From Craterilacuibacter sinensis (GTDB lineage: Bacteria; Pseudomonadota; Gammaproteobacteria; Burkholderiales; Chromobacteriaceae): DNA of 64,000 nt. The notes below the pieces were generated by a model, which worked only from the letters and a program-made list of their open reading frames with translations, did not search any database and had not been told where the DNA came from. The stretch lies in the NCBI RefSeq assembly GCF_009831765.1, contig NZ_WSSB01000002.1:44577-108576 (forward strand), in the 5' to 3' direction. Made by a program: the position numbers and the translations under genes. Positions 8,701 to 17,315 of the stretch are shown here, piece by piece (within the stretch, counting starts at the first letter, position 1; every line of letters begins with the position of its first letter).

Positions 8701-9883
8701 TTTTGCACCGACGCTGAATGTCAGCGTTTATAGCGAGGGCGACGATATCAGCCGCAGCGATATGATAGAAAAAGCACAGGCCGGTGATGTGCTACTGGTG
8801 TCGTATACCCTGCTATTGCAGGCCAGCGCGGCTTTTTCAGCAAAGGTCTGGCACACACTGGTGGTCGATGAGGCGCAAGCCATCAAGAATGCACAAGCCA
8901 AACGCAGTCAGGCCGTATTCGAGCTCAATGCCGATTTCAGGCTGGCGCTGTCCGGTACTCCAATCGAAAACCGCCTGTCCGAATTGTGGGCCATCATGCG
9001 CTACTGCAACCCGGGGCTGCTTGGCAGCAGCAAGCGCTTTGGCGAACGCTTTGCCAATCCGATAGAGCGGGAAAACGACCGCCATGCCCAGCGCACGCTG
9101 CGCCGCCTGATAGCGCCTTTTATCCTGCGCCGCACCAAGCAGCAGGTGCTGGACGAGTTGCCGCCACGCACCGAACTGGTCCTGGCGGTCAAACCCGGTG
9201 CGGCCGAACTGGCCCATTACGAAACCCTGCGCCGTCAGGCCTTGCAGCAAGCCGAGCAAAGCATGAGCGAGGGCAATAGCGCGCAGGCACGGATGAATAT
9301 GCTGGCGCAACTGACCAAGCTTCGCCGTGCCGCTTGCGACCCGCGCTTGGTCAATCCGCAACTGGGTCTGACCGGTGCCAAGGTACAGGCCTTTGCCGAA
9401 CTGGCCGAAGAACTGGTTGCCAACCGCCACAAGGTGCTGGTGTTCAGCCAGTTTGTCGATTTTCTGGCCTTGCTGCGCGAGCCGCTGGACAGCGCCGGTA
9501 TTGCCTACCAGTATCTGGATGGCTCGACTCCGGTTGCCGAACGCAATCGCCGCGTAGCGGCATTTCAGGCCGGCGAAGGCGAGCTATTCCTGATCAGCCT
9601 CAAGGCCGGCGGTTTCGGCCTTAACCTGACCGCCGCCGACTATGTCATCATCGCCGACCCGTGGTGGAACCCGGCAGCCGAAGACCAGGCCATGGGCCGC
9701 GCCCACCGTATGGGGCAGCAACGCCCGGTCACCGTCTATCGTCTGGTCAATGAAGACACGCTGGAACAAAACATTATCGCAATGCACCACGACAAGCGCA
9801 CACTGGCTGACGGCATACTGGAAGACGGTGGCGGCGCCGTCGTACCGTCCGGCGAAGACCTGTTGGCATTAATACGCGGCTGA
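5714..9883 (+). CDS. SNF2-family helicase-like ATPase with long N-terminal region
   Basis: A 1389-residue Swi2/Snf2-type double-stranded-DNA translocase. Motif I DDMGLGKTLQ lies near residue 955, motif II DEAQ near 1050, the SGTPIENRLSELW block near 1080, and motif VI GRAHRMGQQRP near 1325. The C-terminal 460 residues are therefore a complete ATPase. The first roughly 900 residues match no domain I can name; they start with a winged-helix-like stretch and continue with helical, repeat-like sequence. It is not RapA, which has N-terminal Tudor-like domains. The start is the first ATG after a 160-base gap and has no clear ribosome site. It stands alone, so its partner proteins are unknown. Confidence 0.9.
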   Translation: MQITTEAFALQPHNSRTILRALALYRQPCTRTTLGKLLASLNWNDDESRRFKMNTLQETLTLLREQGWVEELPNRTGYWQLAVEIITAAYLDMLDSAPARDLQQALLDVHELGELSLRMWRPYFSSPEIAVSVLRLELYSGSNPQRMHSFESWCRSSDDWEALLQSAGLDDFDPMLFKRLHPQMQAHLATVALLRLQLGWDERYGEMPQLAQALLDRGHHAGPLPQALIEYAILSGQPQRVEAIISQVDQAQSAYQNTWPGYIACARAAVAATHGQWASAQQGFEQGLALLRKANGRRKQLIHDTIAWLYPLSLMAQQTPAQLELARKFCAAEAGSKNPGNDSHWGVLCNAVRIRLGELPRAACSFSLQSSQYYYHDVDFWRLLARVWLLEPGKTLSLTDAEKEAVALVHALLKSCGLNWMVEQLNAARAHSHGQSVSSPFFAGQRNESWRITLAALTALGNSTANTTTDTSTRLIWQIELGDNDEVRAITPLEQKQGVRGWGKPKAAPLSRLAKDEKLPPEDLRVVRAIRKAYGNTLYLDLASAIVALVGHPMIELSDAPGQNIELIEAMPQLEVVELNGELKIKVIPAMRPSPLSQNSYLTAVQEKEHEALRLISVLRDSSTRARLVRFTPEQQRAAQLVGTGLSLPAQAREELQQALTGLAGHFQVEGNQIDAARETVADARLRAELSPKDDGLVLRLVAAPLGEAGPRLIPGHGRAQLITRLGGEALSASRNLKAEARHLDEVLAAADMLDPLPSKAPQEWEIAAPDDALALLAILPELPQIAGIDWPRGKAIRVATLHPAAVKISVSSGQNWLALQGEASIDEQLVLSLSTLLEFAKTENRFVALGDGQYLTLTQELRTRLAEIATVADIHKDEARIPQLATQWLDHALDGLDITTDPAFSERLQRLSAASDSKPALPGGLQAELRDYQHDGYQWIMRLAASGFGACLADDMGLGKTLQALAVLLARAKDGPALVVAPTSLTGNWQAEARRFAPTLNVSVYSEGDDISRSDMIEKAQAGDVLLVSYTLLLQASAAFSAKVWHTLVVDEAQAIKNAQAKRSQAVFELNADFRLALSGTPIENRLSELWAIMRYCNPGLLGSSKRFGERFANPIERENDRHAQRTLRRLIAPFILRRTKQQVLDELPPRTELVLAVKPGAAELAHYETLRRQALQQAEQSMSEGNSAQARMNMLAQLTKLRRAACDPRLVNPQLGLTGAKVQAFAELAEELVANRHKVLVFSQFVDFLALLREPLDSAGIAYQYLDGSTPVAERNRRVAAFQAGEGELFLISLKAGGFGLNLTAADYVIIADPWWNPAAEDQAMGRAHRMGQQRPVTVYRLVNEDTLEQNIIAMHHDKRTLADGILEDGGGAVVPSGEDLLALIRG

Positions 9884-9972
9884 CCTCCCTGACCATCAAA
9901 CTGCCCGCAGCCCTGTCGCGGCGGGCATAAGGAAAACCAAACTCATGAAATTGTCTAAACCGCGGAGCGCCC

Positions 9973-10461
9973 ATGCCTATCTGGGTTGATGCCGATGCCT
10001 GCCCCAAGGTCATCCGCGAAGTCTTGTGCCGTGCAGCCGAACGCACCGCCATGCAGACTACCTTTGTCGCCAACCAGCTGTTGAGCGTGCCATCTTCGCC
10101 ACACATCCGCGCCCTGCAGGTTCCCAAGGGCTTCGATGTAGCCGACAACGAAATCGTACGCAGGGTAAACTGCGGCGACCTGGTGATTACCGGCGATATT
10201 CCACTGGCGGCCGAGGTACTGGCCAAGGGGGCAGCCGCACTGAACTGGCGCGGCGAGCCGTTTTCCACGGAAACCATCGCAGCGCAACTGACCATGCGCG
10301 ACTTTATGGAAACACTGCGCGCCAGCGGCATCCAGAGCGGTGGCCCGGCCACGCTTAGTCAGGCCGACCGGCAGGCTTTTGCCCGCCAGCTCGATAGCTG
10401 GCTTGCCCGGAAAAAATGCAATAAACATATTTACATTGGCAAACAACACCAAACAGCTTGA
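9973..10461 (+). CDS. yaiI: YaiI/YqxD family protein (UPF0178, DUF188)
   Basis: A 162-residue member of a widespread family related to PIN-like nucleases. The conserved VDADACP start (residues 5-11), [19 protein letters not shown] and the C-terminal SQADRQAF segment are all present. The biochemical role is not established. The gene sits 90 bases after the SNF2 gene and 46 bases before an HD-GYP gene, all on the same strand, without an obvious terminator between them. Confidence 0.9.
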   Translation: MPIWVDADACPKVIREVLCRAAERTAMQTTFVANQLLSVPSSPHIRALQVPKGFDVADNEIVRRVNCGDLVITGDIPLAAEVLAKGAAALNWRGEPFSTETIAAQLTMRDFMETLRASGIQSGGPATLSQADRQAFARQLDSWLARKKCNKHIYIGKQHQTA

Positions 10462-10506
10462 TATTTACCCTAAAATTGCGACTCACCCAGCTGCATTCCG
10501 AACAAT

Positions 10507-11721
10507 ATGATCAAGTGTATTAACGTAGCCGACCTTAGGGTAGGCATGTACATCCATGACCTTAATTGCGACTGGATGTCACACCCTTTCTTAAGCAAAC
10601 GCTTTCTGGTGCGCAGACCGGACGAAATCGAAAAAATTGCCGCCAGCGGAATCCATGAGGTGTACATCGACACCAGCAAGGGGCTGGATGTGGACCATGC
10701 CCCTACCGCGCATGAAGTCAAACAGCAACTGGAAAGCGAGATCATTGCTTTTGCCAGCAGTACGCAAGCTTTGCCGCGCAAGGTGGAAGCTTATAGCGAG
10801 CTATCCCAAGCCAGACAGATCAATGAGCAAGCCAATCAAATTGTCTTCGACATCATGCAGGATGTGCGCTTGGGACAGCAGGTCGAGCTGGAGAAAATGG
10901 AGCCTGCCGTTACACGGATGACGCAATCCATTCTGCGCAATAATGGCGCCCTGCTATCGCTGTGCCGTATCAAAAACAAGGACGATTACACCTTCCGCCA
11001 TTCAGTCAGCGTGGGTGCGCTGATGATCAGCTTCTGCAACGCGATGGGAATGGACAAGCAAACCATACATCTGGCCGGTATAGGCGGCATGCTGCACGAT
11101 ATCGGCAAGATGAAAATACCGGACAGCATCCTCAATAAACCGGGAAGGCTGACCGAAGACGAGTTCGGTATCATCAAATGCCATGTCGTCGAGAGCAAAC
11201 AAATTCTGCAAGCGACCAACGGCATTTCCAGCCAATCCATCGAAGTCGCAGCCCAGCATCACGAACGGCATGATGGCAGCGGCTATCCGGCAGGACTCAA
11301 GGGAGACGAGATTTCTCAACTGGGCCAGATGGCGGCCATTGTCGATGTCTACGATGCGCTGACTTCAGAGCGTTGCTACCACAATGCCATGTCACCAACC
11401 GATGCACTCCGGAAAATTTACGAGTGGTCAAAATTCCACTTCAACCCTCAGCTGGTGCAGGCATTTATGCGCTGTATCGGCATTTATCCGGTCGGCACGC
11501 TGGTCATGCTGGAAAGTGGCCGCTTGGGTGTCGTTATCGAACAGAACGATAACAGTCTGGCCGCACCCAAGGTCAAGGTCTTCTTCAGCAGCAAGAGTAA
11601 TACCCATATCCGGCCGGAAATCGTCGATCTGTCGCGAAACCTAGGGATGGGAGGCGGAGATAAAATCGTACGGCACGAGTCCGCCAGCAAATGGCGGCTG
11701 GATCCCTTACGCTTCCTGTAA
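10507..11721 (+). CDS. HD-GYP domain cyclic-di-GMP phosphodiesterase
   Basis: A 404-residue cytosolic protein with an N-terminal DUF3391-like domain (about residues 1-130) and an HD-GYP domain. The metal-binding and catalytic motifs are intact: HDIGK at residues 197-201, HHE at 251-253, GYP at 259-261 and DVYDALT afterwards. Proteins of this type hydrolyse cyclic di-GMP and favour motile over sessile growth. No receiver domain or transmembrane segment is visible, so the input signal is unknown. Its 3' end converges with mazG, 4 bases apart. Confidence 0.93.
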   Translation: MIKCINVADLRVGMYIHDLNCDWMSHPFLSKRFLVRRPDEIEKIAASGIHEVYIDTSKGLDVDHAPTAHEVKQQLESEIIAFASSTQALPRKVEAYSELSQARQINEQANQIVFDIMQDVRLGQQVELEKMEPAVTRMTQSILRNNGALLSLCRIKNKDDYTFRHSVSVGALMISFCNAMGMDKQTIHLAGIGGMLHDIGKMKIPDSILNKPGRLTEDEFGIIKCHVVESKQILQATNGISSQSIEVAAQHHERHDGSGYPAGLKGDEISQLGQMAAIVDVYDALTSERCYHNAMSPTDALRKIYEWSKFHFNPQLVQAFMRCIGIYPVGTLVMLESGRLGVVIEQNDNSLAAPKVKVFFSSKSNTHIRPEIVDLSRNLGMGGGDKIVRHESASKWRLDPLRFL

Positions 11722-11725
11722 AAGA

Positions 11726-12064
11726 TCAAGGCGCCGGATATTTTTCCGCATTCTTGCGCAGCTTGTCAGCTAACGCATGCTCGAGATCAACGCCGGTCAC
11801 TTGCGCCAGCCGTACCAGATACAGCAACACATCGGCGATCTCCTCGCCCAAGTGCTCGAACTCGGCCGGATCATCAGCGATGGCAGCCGCTTCGGCATCT
11901 GTTTTCCACTGGAAGATCTCGGCCAGTTCTCCCACCTCCCCGGTCAGCGCCAACACCAGATTTTTCGGTGTATGAAAGCGCTGCCAATCCCGCGCATCGG
12001 CAAAATTCTGCAGCGCTTGCAGCAAGCGCGCCGCATCCAGCAGCTTATCCCGGTTCATCGCCAT
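11726..12064 (-). CDS. MazG-like nucleotide pyrophosphohydrolase (dCTPase-like)
   Basis: A 112-residue all-alpha NTP pyrophosphohydrolase of the MazG/DCTPP1 type. The metal-binding signature EVGELAEIFQW (about residues 42-52) and EEIADVLLYLVRLA (about 73-86) supply the E-E-E-D ligands. Such enzymes remove damaged or surplus dNTPs by releasing pyrophosphate. The start at 12064 has GAGG six bases ahead. It lies 11 bases after the VF530 gene and is probably co-transcribed with it. Confidence 0.9.
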   Translation of the reverse strand: MAMNRDKLLDAARLLQALQNFADARDWQRFHTPKNLVLALTGEVGELAEIFQWKTDAEAAAIADDPAEFEHLGEEIADVLLYLVRLAQVTGVDLEHALADKLRKNAEKYPAP

Positions 12065-12075
12065 GATCGCCTCGG

Positions 12076-12402
12076 TCAGGATTTGCGGGAAAAAAGACGT
12101 GGACGCGTATCCGTCGAATCCGCAACCGAAGGAGCCGCGGCTTGCACCACCTTGGCTGCACGCGGCGCAGCTGCTCTGGCCTGTCTGGCCTTCATATTGG
12201 CAAACAGCGACTCAACCTTGGCACGCGCCCATGGCGTACGCCGCAGGAAAATAAGGCTGGTCTTGATGCTGGGCTGAAAGGTAAAACAGCGAATCTTGAT
12301 GCGCTGCCCGAGATCTTCCCAGCCATAATGCGCAACCAGTTCGTTCAGCATCGCTTCCAGCGTGATGCCATGCATGGGATTATCAGGTTGGGGCGAGGTC
12401 AT
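12076..12402 (-). CDS. VF530 family DNA-binding protein (DUF2132)
   Basis: A 108-residue protein whose first 75 residues match the VF530 family: [19 protein letters not shown], then [20 protein letters not shown] and [10 protein letters not shown]530 proteins are small folds with DNA-binding properties inferred from structure; their cellular role is open. The C-terminal 35 residues are an alanine- and basic-rich tail ([15 protein letters not shown]) that resembles histone-H1-like tails and would favour DNA contact. It is the first gene of a probable two-gene unit with mazG. Confidence 0.85.
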   Translation of the reverse strand: MTSPQPDNPMHGITLEAMLNELVAHYGWEDLGQRIKIRCFTFQPSIKTSLIFLRRTPWARAKVESLFANMKARQARAAAPRAAKVVQAAAPSVADSTDTRPRLFSRKS

Positions 12403-12460
12403 AGCAGGCTTTCAGAGAGGGAACGAAGATTCAGCATAGGCGCTTGCCCAGCCATAAAAC

Positions 12461-12486
12461 AAAAAGCGCCATCAGGCGCTTTTTTG
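12461..12486 (-). terminator. Terminator behind tRNA-Leu
   Basis: AAAAAGCGCC-atca-GGCGCTTTTTT is symmetric and can act on both strands. On the minus strand it lies 15 bases after the tRNA 3' end. Confidence 0.8.
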
Positions 12487-12501
12487 CTACATAAATTAGG
12501 G

Positions 12502-12586
12502 TGGTGCCCCGGGCCGGGGTCGAACCGGCACAGCCGAAGCCGAGGGATTTTAAGTCCCTTGTGTCTACCAATTTCACCACCGGGGC
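12502..12586 (-). tRNA. leuZ: tRNA-Leu (anticodon UAA)
   Basis: An 85-base tRNA with encoded CCA. The seven-base acceptor stem GCCCCGG pairs with CCGGGGC. The D arm (TGGTAGACA), anticodon stem GGGAC/ATCCC with loop CTTAAAA (anticodon TAA), a long class-II variable arm (TCGGCTTCGGCTGT) and the TTCGACC T-loop are all present. The long variable arm confirms leucine identity. No integrase or attachment-site duplication is visible next to it. Confidence 0.96.
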
Positions 12587-12681
12587 CAGACTGCAGCAGA
12601 TGCAGTCAGGTTGCAGACTTTACCACATTTTCATTCGGAATTTCAGCCCCTGATTAAGGGAAGTTCTGCTTTTATCCGTTA

Positions 12682-13071
12682 TCAGCCACTAAAAGTCGTT
12701 TTTTTGGTATAGGCACAAAAGCCCGGTCTAGGACCGACCTGCGGATGTTTGCGGCAGGTATTGGGCCGCACATCGTAAATAGTGCACAAACGCGTCTTTT
12801 GATCCAGATAACTGCAATCACCATTGGCGCGGCGCGACAAGGTAAACAGGCTGTTCTTGAAGTTGAAATGCTCAATCAGCTTCTGCTTTTGCAGACGCTT
12901 GGCAATATCCTTGATTGGCTCTTCCATTTCGAACTCGTCAGCCAGCCCCATCCTGATCAAATCAGGCAAGCGCACCTCGACAGGCATGGAGCAACAACTA
13001 CTGATGCAGCTATCGCACAGACCCTGCTTGTATTTGGTCCAGGTATCGGTCCGGTTTACATCAGCACACAC
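12682..13071 (-). CDS. YkgJ family cysteine-cluster protein
   Basis: A 129-residue protein with the cysteine arrangement of the YkgJ (Fe-S/zinc cluster) family: CDSCISSCC near residues 19-27, GDCSYLD, RLCTIYDVRPNTCRKHP and a final GFCAY. These eight-cysteine proteins are thought to bind an iron-sulfur or zinc cluster; no reaction is known. The start is a GTG preceded by GGAAAA. It lies downstream of rlhA on the same strand, with a parS site in the spacer. Confidence 0.88.
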   Translation of the reverse strand: MCADVNRTDTWTKYKQGLCDSCISSCCSMPVEVRLPDLIRMGLADEFEMEEPIKDIAKRLQKQKLIEHFNFKNSLFTLSRRANGDCSYLDQKTRLCTIYDVRPNTCRKHPQVGPRPGFCAYTKKTTFSG

Positions 13072-13097
13072 TATGTTTTCCTGTCATGTCATTATCG

Positions 13098-13113
13098 TGT
13101 TTCACGTGAAACA
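13098..13113. promoter_or_regulatory. parS: parS centromere site 1
   Basis: TGTTTCACGTGAAACA, a perfect copy of the ParB-binding palindrome, in the spacer between ykgJ and rlhA. It is one of three in the window. Confidence 0.95.
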
Positions 13114-13115
13114 CC

Positions 13116-15089
13116 TTACTGCGGACGCTGGCGATAGAAAGTCAGCGGCATGGTAACCGGCACGTCGGATGGCGGCGGCGTTTTCAGTACATGTTTCTTC
13201 ATCGTGCCCATCACATGCATTTCACACGGACGGCAATCAAAAACCAGGGTATAGGTCTCGTTTCCAGACTTGAGTGTCATCGGGTCGGCACGTACCTGCC
13301 CCATCACCCCTTTTACGCCCTTGGCCTGCTTGGGGCACAGATTGAAGCTGTAACGCAGGCAATGCTTGGTGATCATCAGGCTGACTTCACCCTCTTGCTG
13401 ATGCGCCTCGTAAGCCATGTCCATGACTTCGACCCCATGCTTGCGGTAAAACTGCCACGCCAGCGGGTTGTAGACATTGGCCAGATAGCTGAGCGTTTTC
13501 TCCGGATAAGCAACCGGCGGCTCGACCGCCGCTTTGCGTAGCTGGCGTGGCCAGGCGGCAACGCGTGCGGCCTCCAGTCTGGCTATTGCCTCACGGCGCA
13601 AGGCATTAATGGTGGCGCTCGGCACAAACCATGGCTGCCGTAATCTCAGCTCGATATCATGTGCGCAGAACATGGTATTGCCGAGCTTGCCCAGATTGTC
13701 GCGCAAACCCGACTCTGCGCGCGCTGCATCCTTCGCCGGCTCCAATGCCATGTCGGCAGCCACTTCCACCTGCACACCGTCGCTATCGGTCAGCGATAGC
13801 AGCAAGCCCTTGTCGTTATCGCTCAACGTGAGCCATACCCCGACTTTGCGCTCGGCCGATTTTTTCAGCAGCGCCAACTCCCAGGCATGATCGCGGTTAC
13901 GACAGATATCGGTACCCGGCTTCAAGCCCTTAAGCAGGGAGACATCATGTGGCTCGACCCGCCAGATTTCACCTTCGCCACCACGCCCGATCTTTTTCAC
14001 GGTATTGGCGTGAAAGCCGACCACTTCACGCTTCTGCATGAAATTCAGGCCGTCACCGTTGTGCAGTTCTTCCTTTGCCTCCAGTTCGAACCAGTCCTGT
14101 CCCACCTTGGTAACGACGCCCAAACCCAAACCGACAAATTTGGGCGAATCGAAAGCACCGATATCGACCTTGCGCCCGGTGGCGAAATAATCAGTGGCAC
14201 CGCGATGGAAGGTTTTGTCCGGGTCCGGCGCAAAGAAGATCTCGCTATCGCCGCTGGATGCACGCGCAAGTTCAGGCCGGCGTTCAATGATTTCGTCGAG
14301 CAGCAAGCGGTAATGTGCGGTGATGTTTTTGACGTAGGACACATCCTTGTAGCGCCCTTCTATCTTGAACGAGCGTACTCCCGCATCAACCAGCGCTTCC
14401 AGATTGGCGCTCTGGTTATTGTCCTTCATCGATAGCAGGTGCTTGTCGAATGCCACGACCCTGCCCTGATCATCGGTCAGGGTGTAAGGCAGACGGCAGG
14501 ACTGCGAGCAATCACCACGGTTGGCACTGCGGCCATTATCGGCATGACTGATATAGCATTGCCCGGAAAATGCAACGCATAAAGCGCCATGAATAAAGTA
14601 CTCGATGGCAGCCCCGTCACCTACCGCCGCAGAAATCTGCCGTATCTGCGGAATGGTCAGTTCACGTGCCAACACCAGCTGTGAAAACCCGCTATCGGAC
14701 AGAAAACGGGCTTTTTCCACACCGCGTATATCGCATTGGGTCGAGGCATGCAGCTGGATAGGCGGCAAATCCATTTCCAGAATGCCCATATCCTGCACAA
14801 TCAGCGCATCGACGCCGGCATCGTATAGCTGGTGGATCAGGGCACGGGCAGGTTCTAGCTCGGCCTCATGCAAAATGGTATTGAGCGTAACAAAAATGCG
14901 GGCATGGTAGCGATGGGCAAACCGCACCAGCTCGGCGATGTCGGCCACACTATTACCGGCATTATGTCTTGCCCCAAAGCTGGGTCCGCCTATATACACC
15001 GCATCCGCGCCATGCAAAATGGCCTCGCGCCCTATTTCAGCGGTTTTGGCAGGCGACAGAAGCTCCAGCTGGTGCGATAGCAGACTCAT
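13116..15089 (-). CDS. rlhA: U32 peptidase-family protein, RlhA-like 23S rRNA hydroxylase
   Basis: A 657-residue protein of the prephenate-dependent tRNA/rRNA hydroxylation family. The length fits RlhA (5-hydroxycytidine in 23S rRNA), not the shorter TrhP. The opening LLSPAKTAEIGREAILHGAD, the family signature EYFIHGALCVAFSGQCY, and the cysteine set GDCSQSCRLPY (cluster binding) are visible, and FDCRPCEMHVMG follows near the C-terminus. The ATG at 15089 has AAGGA seven bases ahead and gives MSLLSHQLELLSPAK. The name peptidase is historical; the rRNA role is inferred from family length and domain content. Confidence 0.88.
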   Translation of the reverse strand: MSLLSHQLELLSPAKTAEIGREAILHGADAVYIGGPSFGARHNAGNSVADIAELVRFAHRYHARIFVTLNTILHEAELEPARALIHQLYDAGVDALIVQDMGILEMDLPPIQLHASTQCDIRGVEKARFLSDSGFSQLVLARELTIPQIRQISAAVGDGAAIEYFIHGALCVAFSGQCYISHADNGRSANRGDCSQSCRLPYTLTDDQGRVVAFDKHLLSMKDNNQSANLEALVDAGVRSFKIEGRYKDVSYVKNITAHYRLLLDEIIERRPELARASSGDSEIFFAPDPDKTFHRGATDYFATGRKVDIGAFDSPKFVGLGLGVVTKVGQDWFELEAKEELHNGDGLNFMQKREVVGFHANTVKKIGRGGEGEIWRVEPHDVSLLKGLKPGTDICRNRDHAWELALLKKSAERKVGVWLTLSDNDKGLLLSLTDSDGVQVEVAADMALEPAKDAARAESGLRDNLGKLGNTMFCAHDIELRLRQPWFVPSATINALRREAIARLEAARVAAWPRQLRKAAVEPPVAYPEKTLSYLANVYNPLAWQFYRKHGVEVMDMAYEAHQQEGEVSLMITKHCLRYSFNLCPKQAKGVKGVMGQVRADPMTLKSGNETYTLVFDCRPCEMHVMGTMKKHVLKTPPPSDVPVTMPLTFYRQRPQ

Positions 15090-15299
15090 TAAACATCCTT
15101 GGGGCAAAAATAGTTGGGCACAAACAGGCAAGGGGCGGAAGTATAGCGGAATCAGACACTTGGATAAACAAGTACACCCGGTATCCGCCAGATAAAGCGC
15201 TACGGCTGCAGGATCTGGCTTGAATCAAGGCTACTGTAAAGAACAAGTAAATATGCGATACTTTGGCGTTATTATTATGAAGCAGGCATGAGGCTGAGC

Positions 15300-15959
15300 A
15301 TGGATTTCGAAAAAGCACGATTCAATATGATTGAGCAGCAGATCCGTCCGTGGAATGTACTCGACACCGATATTCTGGATCTGATGTTTCACGTGAAACG
15401 CGAAGATTTTGTCAGTGAAGCGCTGCGCACCCTCGCTTTTACCGACAATGAACTGCCGTTGCCCAATGGCAGCCTGATGCTGCAGCCCAAAATCGAAGCA
15501 CGCATGCTGCAAGACCTGAACGTGCAGCCGACAGACAAAGCATTGGAGATCGGTACAGGCTCCGGCTATGTCACGGCACTATTGGCTAGTCTGGCCAGCC
15601 ATGTTTACAGCGTGGAAATCGATGCCAAGCAGCGCGAACGCGCGGCAGAAAACCTCAAGCAAGTTCGTTTGCAAAACATCACTCTGCTTGAAGGCAATGG
15701 TGTCTCCGGTTTGCCGGCCCATGCGCCTTATGATGTCATTTTCGTGGGTGGATCGCTGCCCGTGGTTCCCGATGAGCTCAAGCAGCAGCTGGCCATCGGT
15801 GGACGCATGATGATTGTCACCGGCGACCTGCCTGTTATGCGTGCCCTGCTGATCAAGCGTGTAAGCGAGCAGGACTTCAGCAGCGAAGAAATGTTCGATA
15901 CTTGCGTCGCTCGCCTTGAACACGCAGAAGCCGTCGAACCAGAACGCTTCGTTTTCTGA
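15300..15959 (+). CDS. Protein-L-isoaspartate O-methyltransferase family protein
   Basis: A 219-residue SAM-dependent methyltransferase of the Pcm superfamily. Glycine-rich motif I is LEIGTGSGYVTALLA (about residues 81-95), and VYSVEIDAKQ carries the acidic SAM ligand. True Pcm repairs isoaspartyl residues, but this betaproteobacterial branch (starting MDFEKARFNMIEQQIRPW) is divergent and may have another substrate. The start at 15300 has GAGG six bases ahead; an ATG at 15288 is possible. Its stop overlaps the rhodanese start (TGATG). The gene contains a near-perfect parS site, which constrains codons 29-34. Confidence 0.87.
   Translation: MDFEKARFNMIEQQIRPWNVLDTDILDLMFHVKREDFVSEALRTLAFTDNELPLPNGSLMLQPKIEARMLQDLNVQPTDKALEIGTGSGYVTALLASLASHVYSVEIDAKQRERAAENLKQVRLQNITLLEGNGVSGLPAHAPYDVIFVGGSLPVVPDELKQQLAIGGRMMIVTGDLPVMRALLIKRVSEQDFSSEEMFDTCVARLEHAEAVEPERFVF
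15385..15400. promoter_or_regulatory. parS: parS centromere site 2 (15 of 16 bases)
   Basis: TGTTTCACGTGAAACG lies inside the methyltransferase gene and differs from the ParB palindrome only at the last base. Intragenic parS sites are common near bacterial origins. Confidence 0.88.
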
Positions 15960-16285
15960 TGGTGCGCGAAATCCGTGCCGGCGAACTGTCGGACTGGCTG
16001 ACAGACGATCAACGTCCCCAGCCCTTGCTGCTTGATGTGCGAGAACCATGGGAAGTCGAAATTGCCCATATTGCCGGCTCCCGTACTATTCCTATGCACC
16101 TTGTTCCGCTACGCATGAACGAATTGCCGGACGACACGCCCATCGTCACCATCTGCCATCATGGTGTACGCAGCTTTCAGGTGGCGCTTTATCTGAAAAA
16201 TGCCGGGTTCGACGATGTGCAAAGTCTGGCAGGCGGTGTCGAAGCATGGGCATCTGCCATTGATCCAGCCATGGCACACTACTGA
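15959..16285 (+). CDS. Single-domain rhodanese-like sulfurtransferase
   Basis: A 108-residue cytosolic rhodanese domain. The LLDVREPWEVEIAHIAGS block and the active-site loop CHHGVRS (about residues 62-68), with the persulfide cysteine, are intact. It is GlpE/PspE-like in size but lacks a signal peptide. The start codon overlaps the stop of the upstream methyltransferase, so the two are translationally coupled. The acceptor of the sulfur is not evident. Confidence 0.9.
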   Translation: MVREIRAGELSDWLTDDQRPQPLLLDVREPWEVEIAHIAGSRTIPMHLVPLRMNELPDDTPIVTICHHGVRSFQVALYLKNAGFDDVQSLAGGVEAWASAIDPAMAHY

Positions 16286-16320
16286 ACAACAAGCAGATGC
16301 CGTATTTGACAACAAACCGG

Positions 16321-16342
16321 GCCGCCTTGAGCGGCTCTTTTC
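16321..16342 (+). terminator. Terminator after the methyltransferase-rhodanese unit
   Basis: Stem GCCGC/GCGGC with loop CTTGA, followed by TCTTTTCT. The stem is short, so efficiency may be modest. Confidence 0.6.
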
Positions 16343-16354
16343 TATAGTGCACCC

Positions 16355-17053
16355 ATGTCAGAACTGAATTATCTCGATACTGCCCTCTCACGGGTTCATC
16401 CGGCATGGCTTGCCACTTTCAGGCAAGCCGATATCGCACACCAGTTACAGCAAATTGACCAAGCACTGACAAAACGCACTCAGGCGGGGGAAATCATCTA
16501 TCCGCCACGTGATGCCATTTTTGCGGCTCTGGGCAAAGCACCAGACAAAATACGGGTCGTGATCCTGGGACAGGATCCCTACCACGGTGACGGAGAAGCC
16601 ATGGGCCTTAGCTTTTCCGTACCAGACGGCGTCCGTATTCCACCTAGTCTGCGCAATATCTATAAGGAAATAGCCAGTGACCTTGCCCTGAGTCTGCCAA
16701 CGTCCGGCAATCTTTCAGGCTGGGCAGACCAAGGCGTTTTGCTACTGAACAGTGTTTTGACGGTAGCTGCCAATCAGGCGGGCAGTCATGGAAAACTGGG
16801 TTGGCAGCATGTTTGCGATGCCCTGCTCGATACGCTTAACCGGGAAAACCCGGGCTGCGTCTTTTTGCTCTGGGGAAACTGGGCGCAAAGCAAGGCAAAG
16901 CGAATCGACAGCCAGCGCCATGCGGTTTTTTGTGCGGCTCACCCTTCTCCCTTGGCGGCCTATCGTGGTTTTTTTGGCTGCCGCCATTTTTCGCAAGCCA
17001 ATGCCTGGTTACAGGCACATGGTTATGCTGCCATCGACTGGTCTGCAAAATAA
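16355..17053 (+). CDS. ung: Uracil-DNA glycosylase
   Basis: A 232-residue family-1 UDG that removes uracil from DNA. The catalytic water-activating loop GQDPYHGDGEA (about residues 72-82), LLLNSVLTV (uracil recognition) and the leucine-loop HPSPLAAYRGFFGC (about residues 198-211) are all present. It is the last gene left of the putative replication origin and is transcribed toward it. The start has no strong ribosome site. Confidence 0.96.
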   Translation: MSELNYLDTALSRVHPAWLATFRQADIAHQLQQIDQALTKRTQAGEIIYPPRDAIFAALGKAPDKIRVVILGQDPYHGDGEAMGLSFSVPDGVRIPPSLRNIYKEIASDLALSLPTSGNLSGWADQGVLLLNSVLTVAANQAGSHGKLGWQHVCDALLDTLNRENPGCVFLLWGNWAQSKAKRIDSQRHAVFCAAHPSPLAAYRGFFGCRHFSQANAWLQAHGYAAIDWSAK

Positions 17054-17315
17054 CATATCTTCCGCGCTTGCAATATGCAAGCGCCCCTCATCCCGGCATC
17101 CTTACGGTGCGGTAAAGCCTGTATTTCATTCATTTGGCTCTAAACAGACAGTCCACCTGTTATCTGCTGGGCTCTGTTAAGCGCAGCAAGCTGGCTGTAC
17201 ACGCTTTTCGCTATCGCTGCCTCATCACCCCCAGTTAAAAGCCGTAGCGTCCTTGCAGCCGCCTTTAGCGGCTCATCATCTTTAGCCCAAGCCGGCTACG
17301 TCATCACCGATTCCG

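Noticed and set aside
12502..12586. tRNA-Leu as an integration site
   Set aside because: There is no integrase and no duplicated 3' end of the tRNA in the window.
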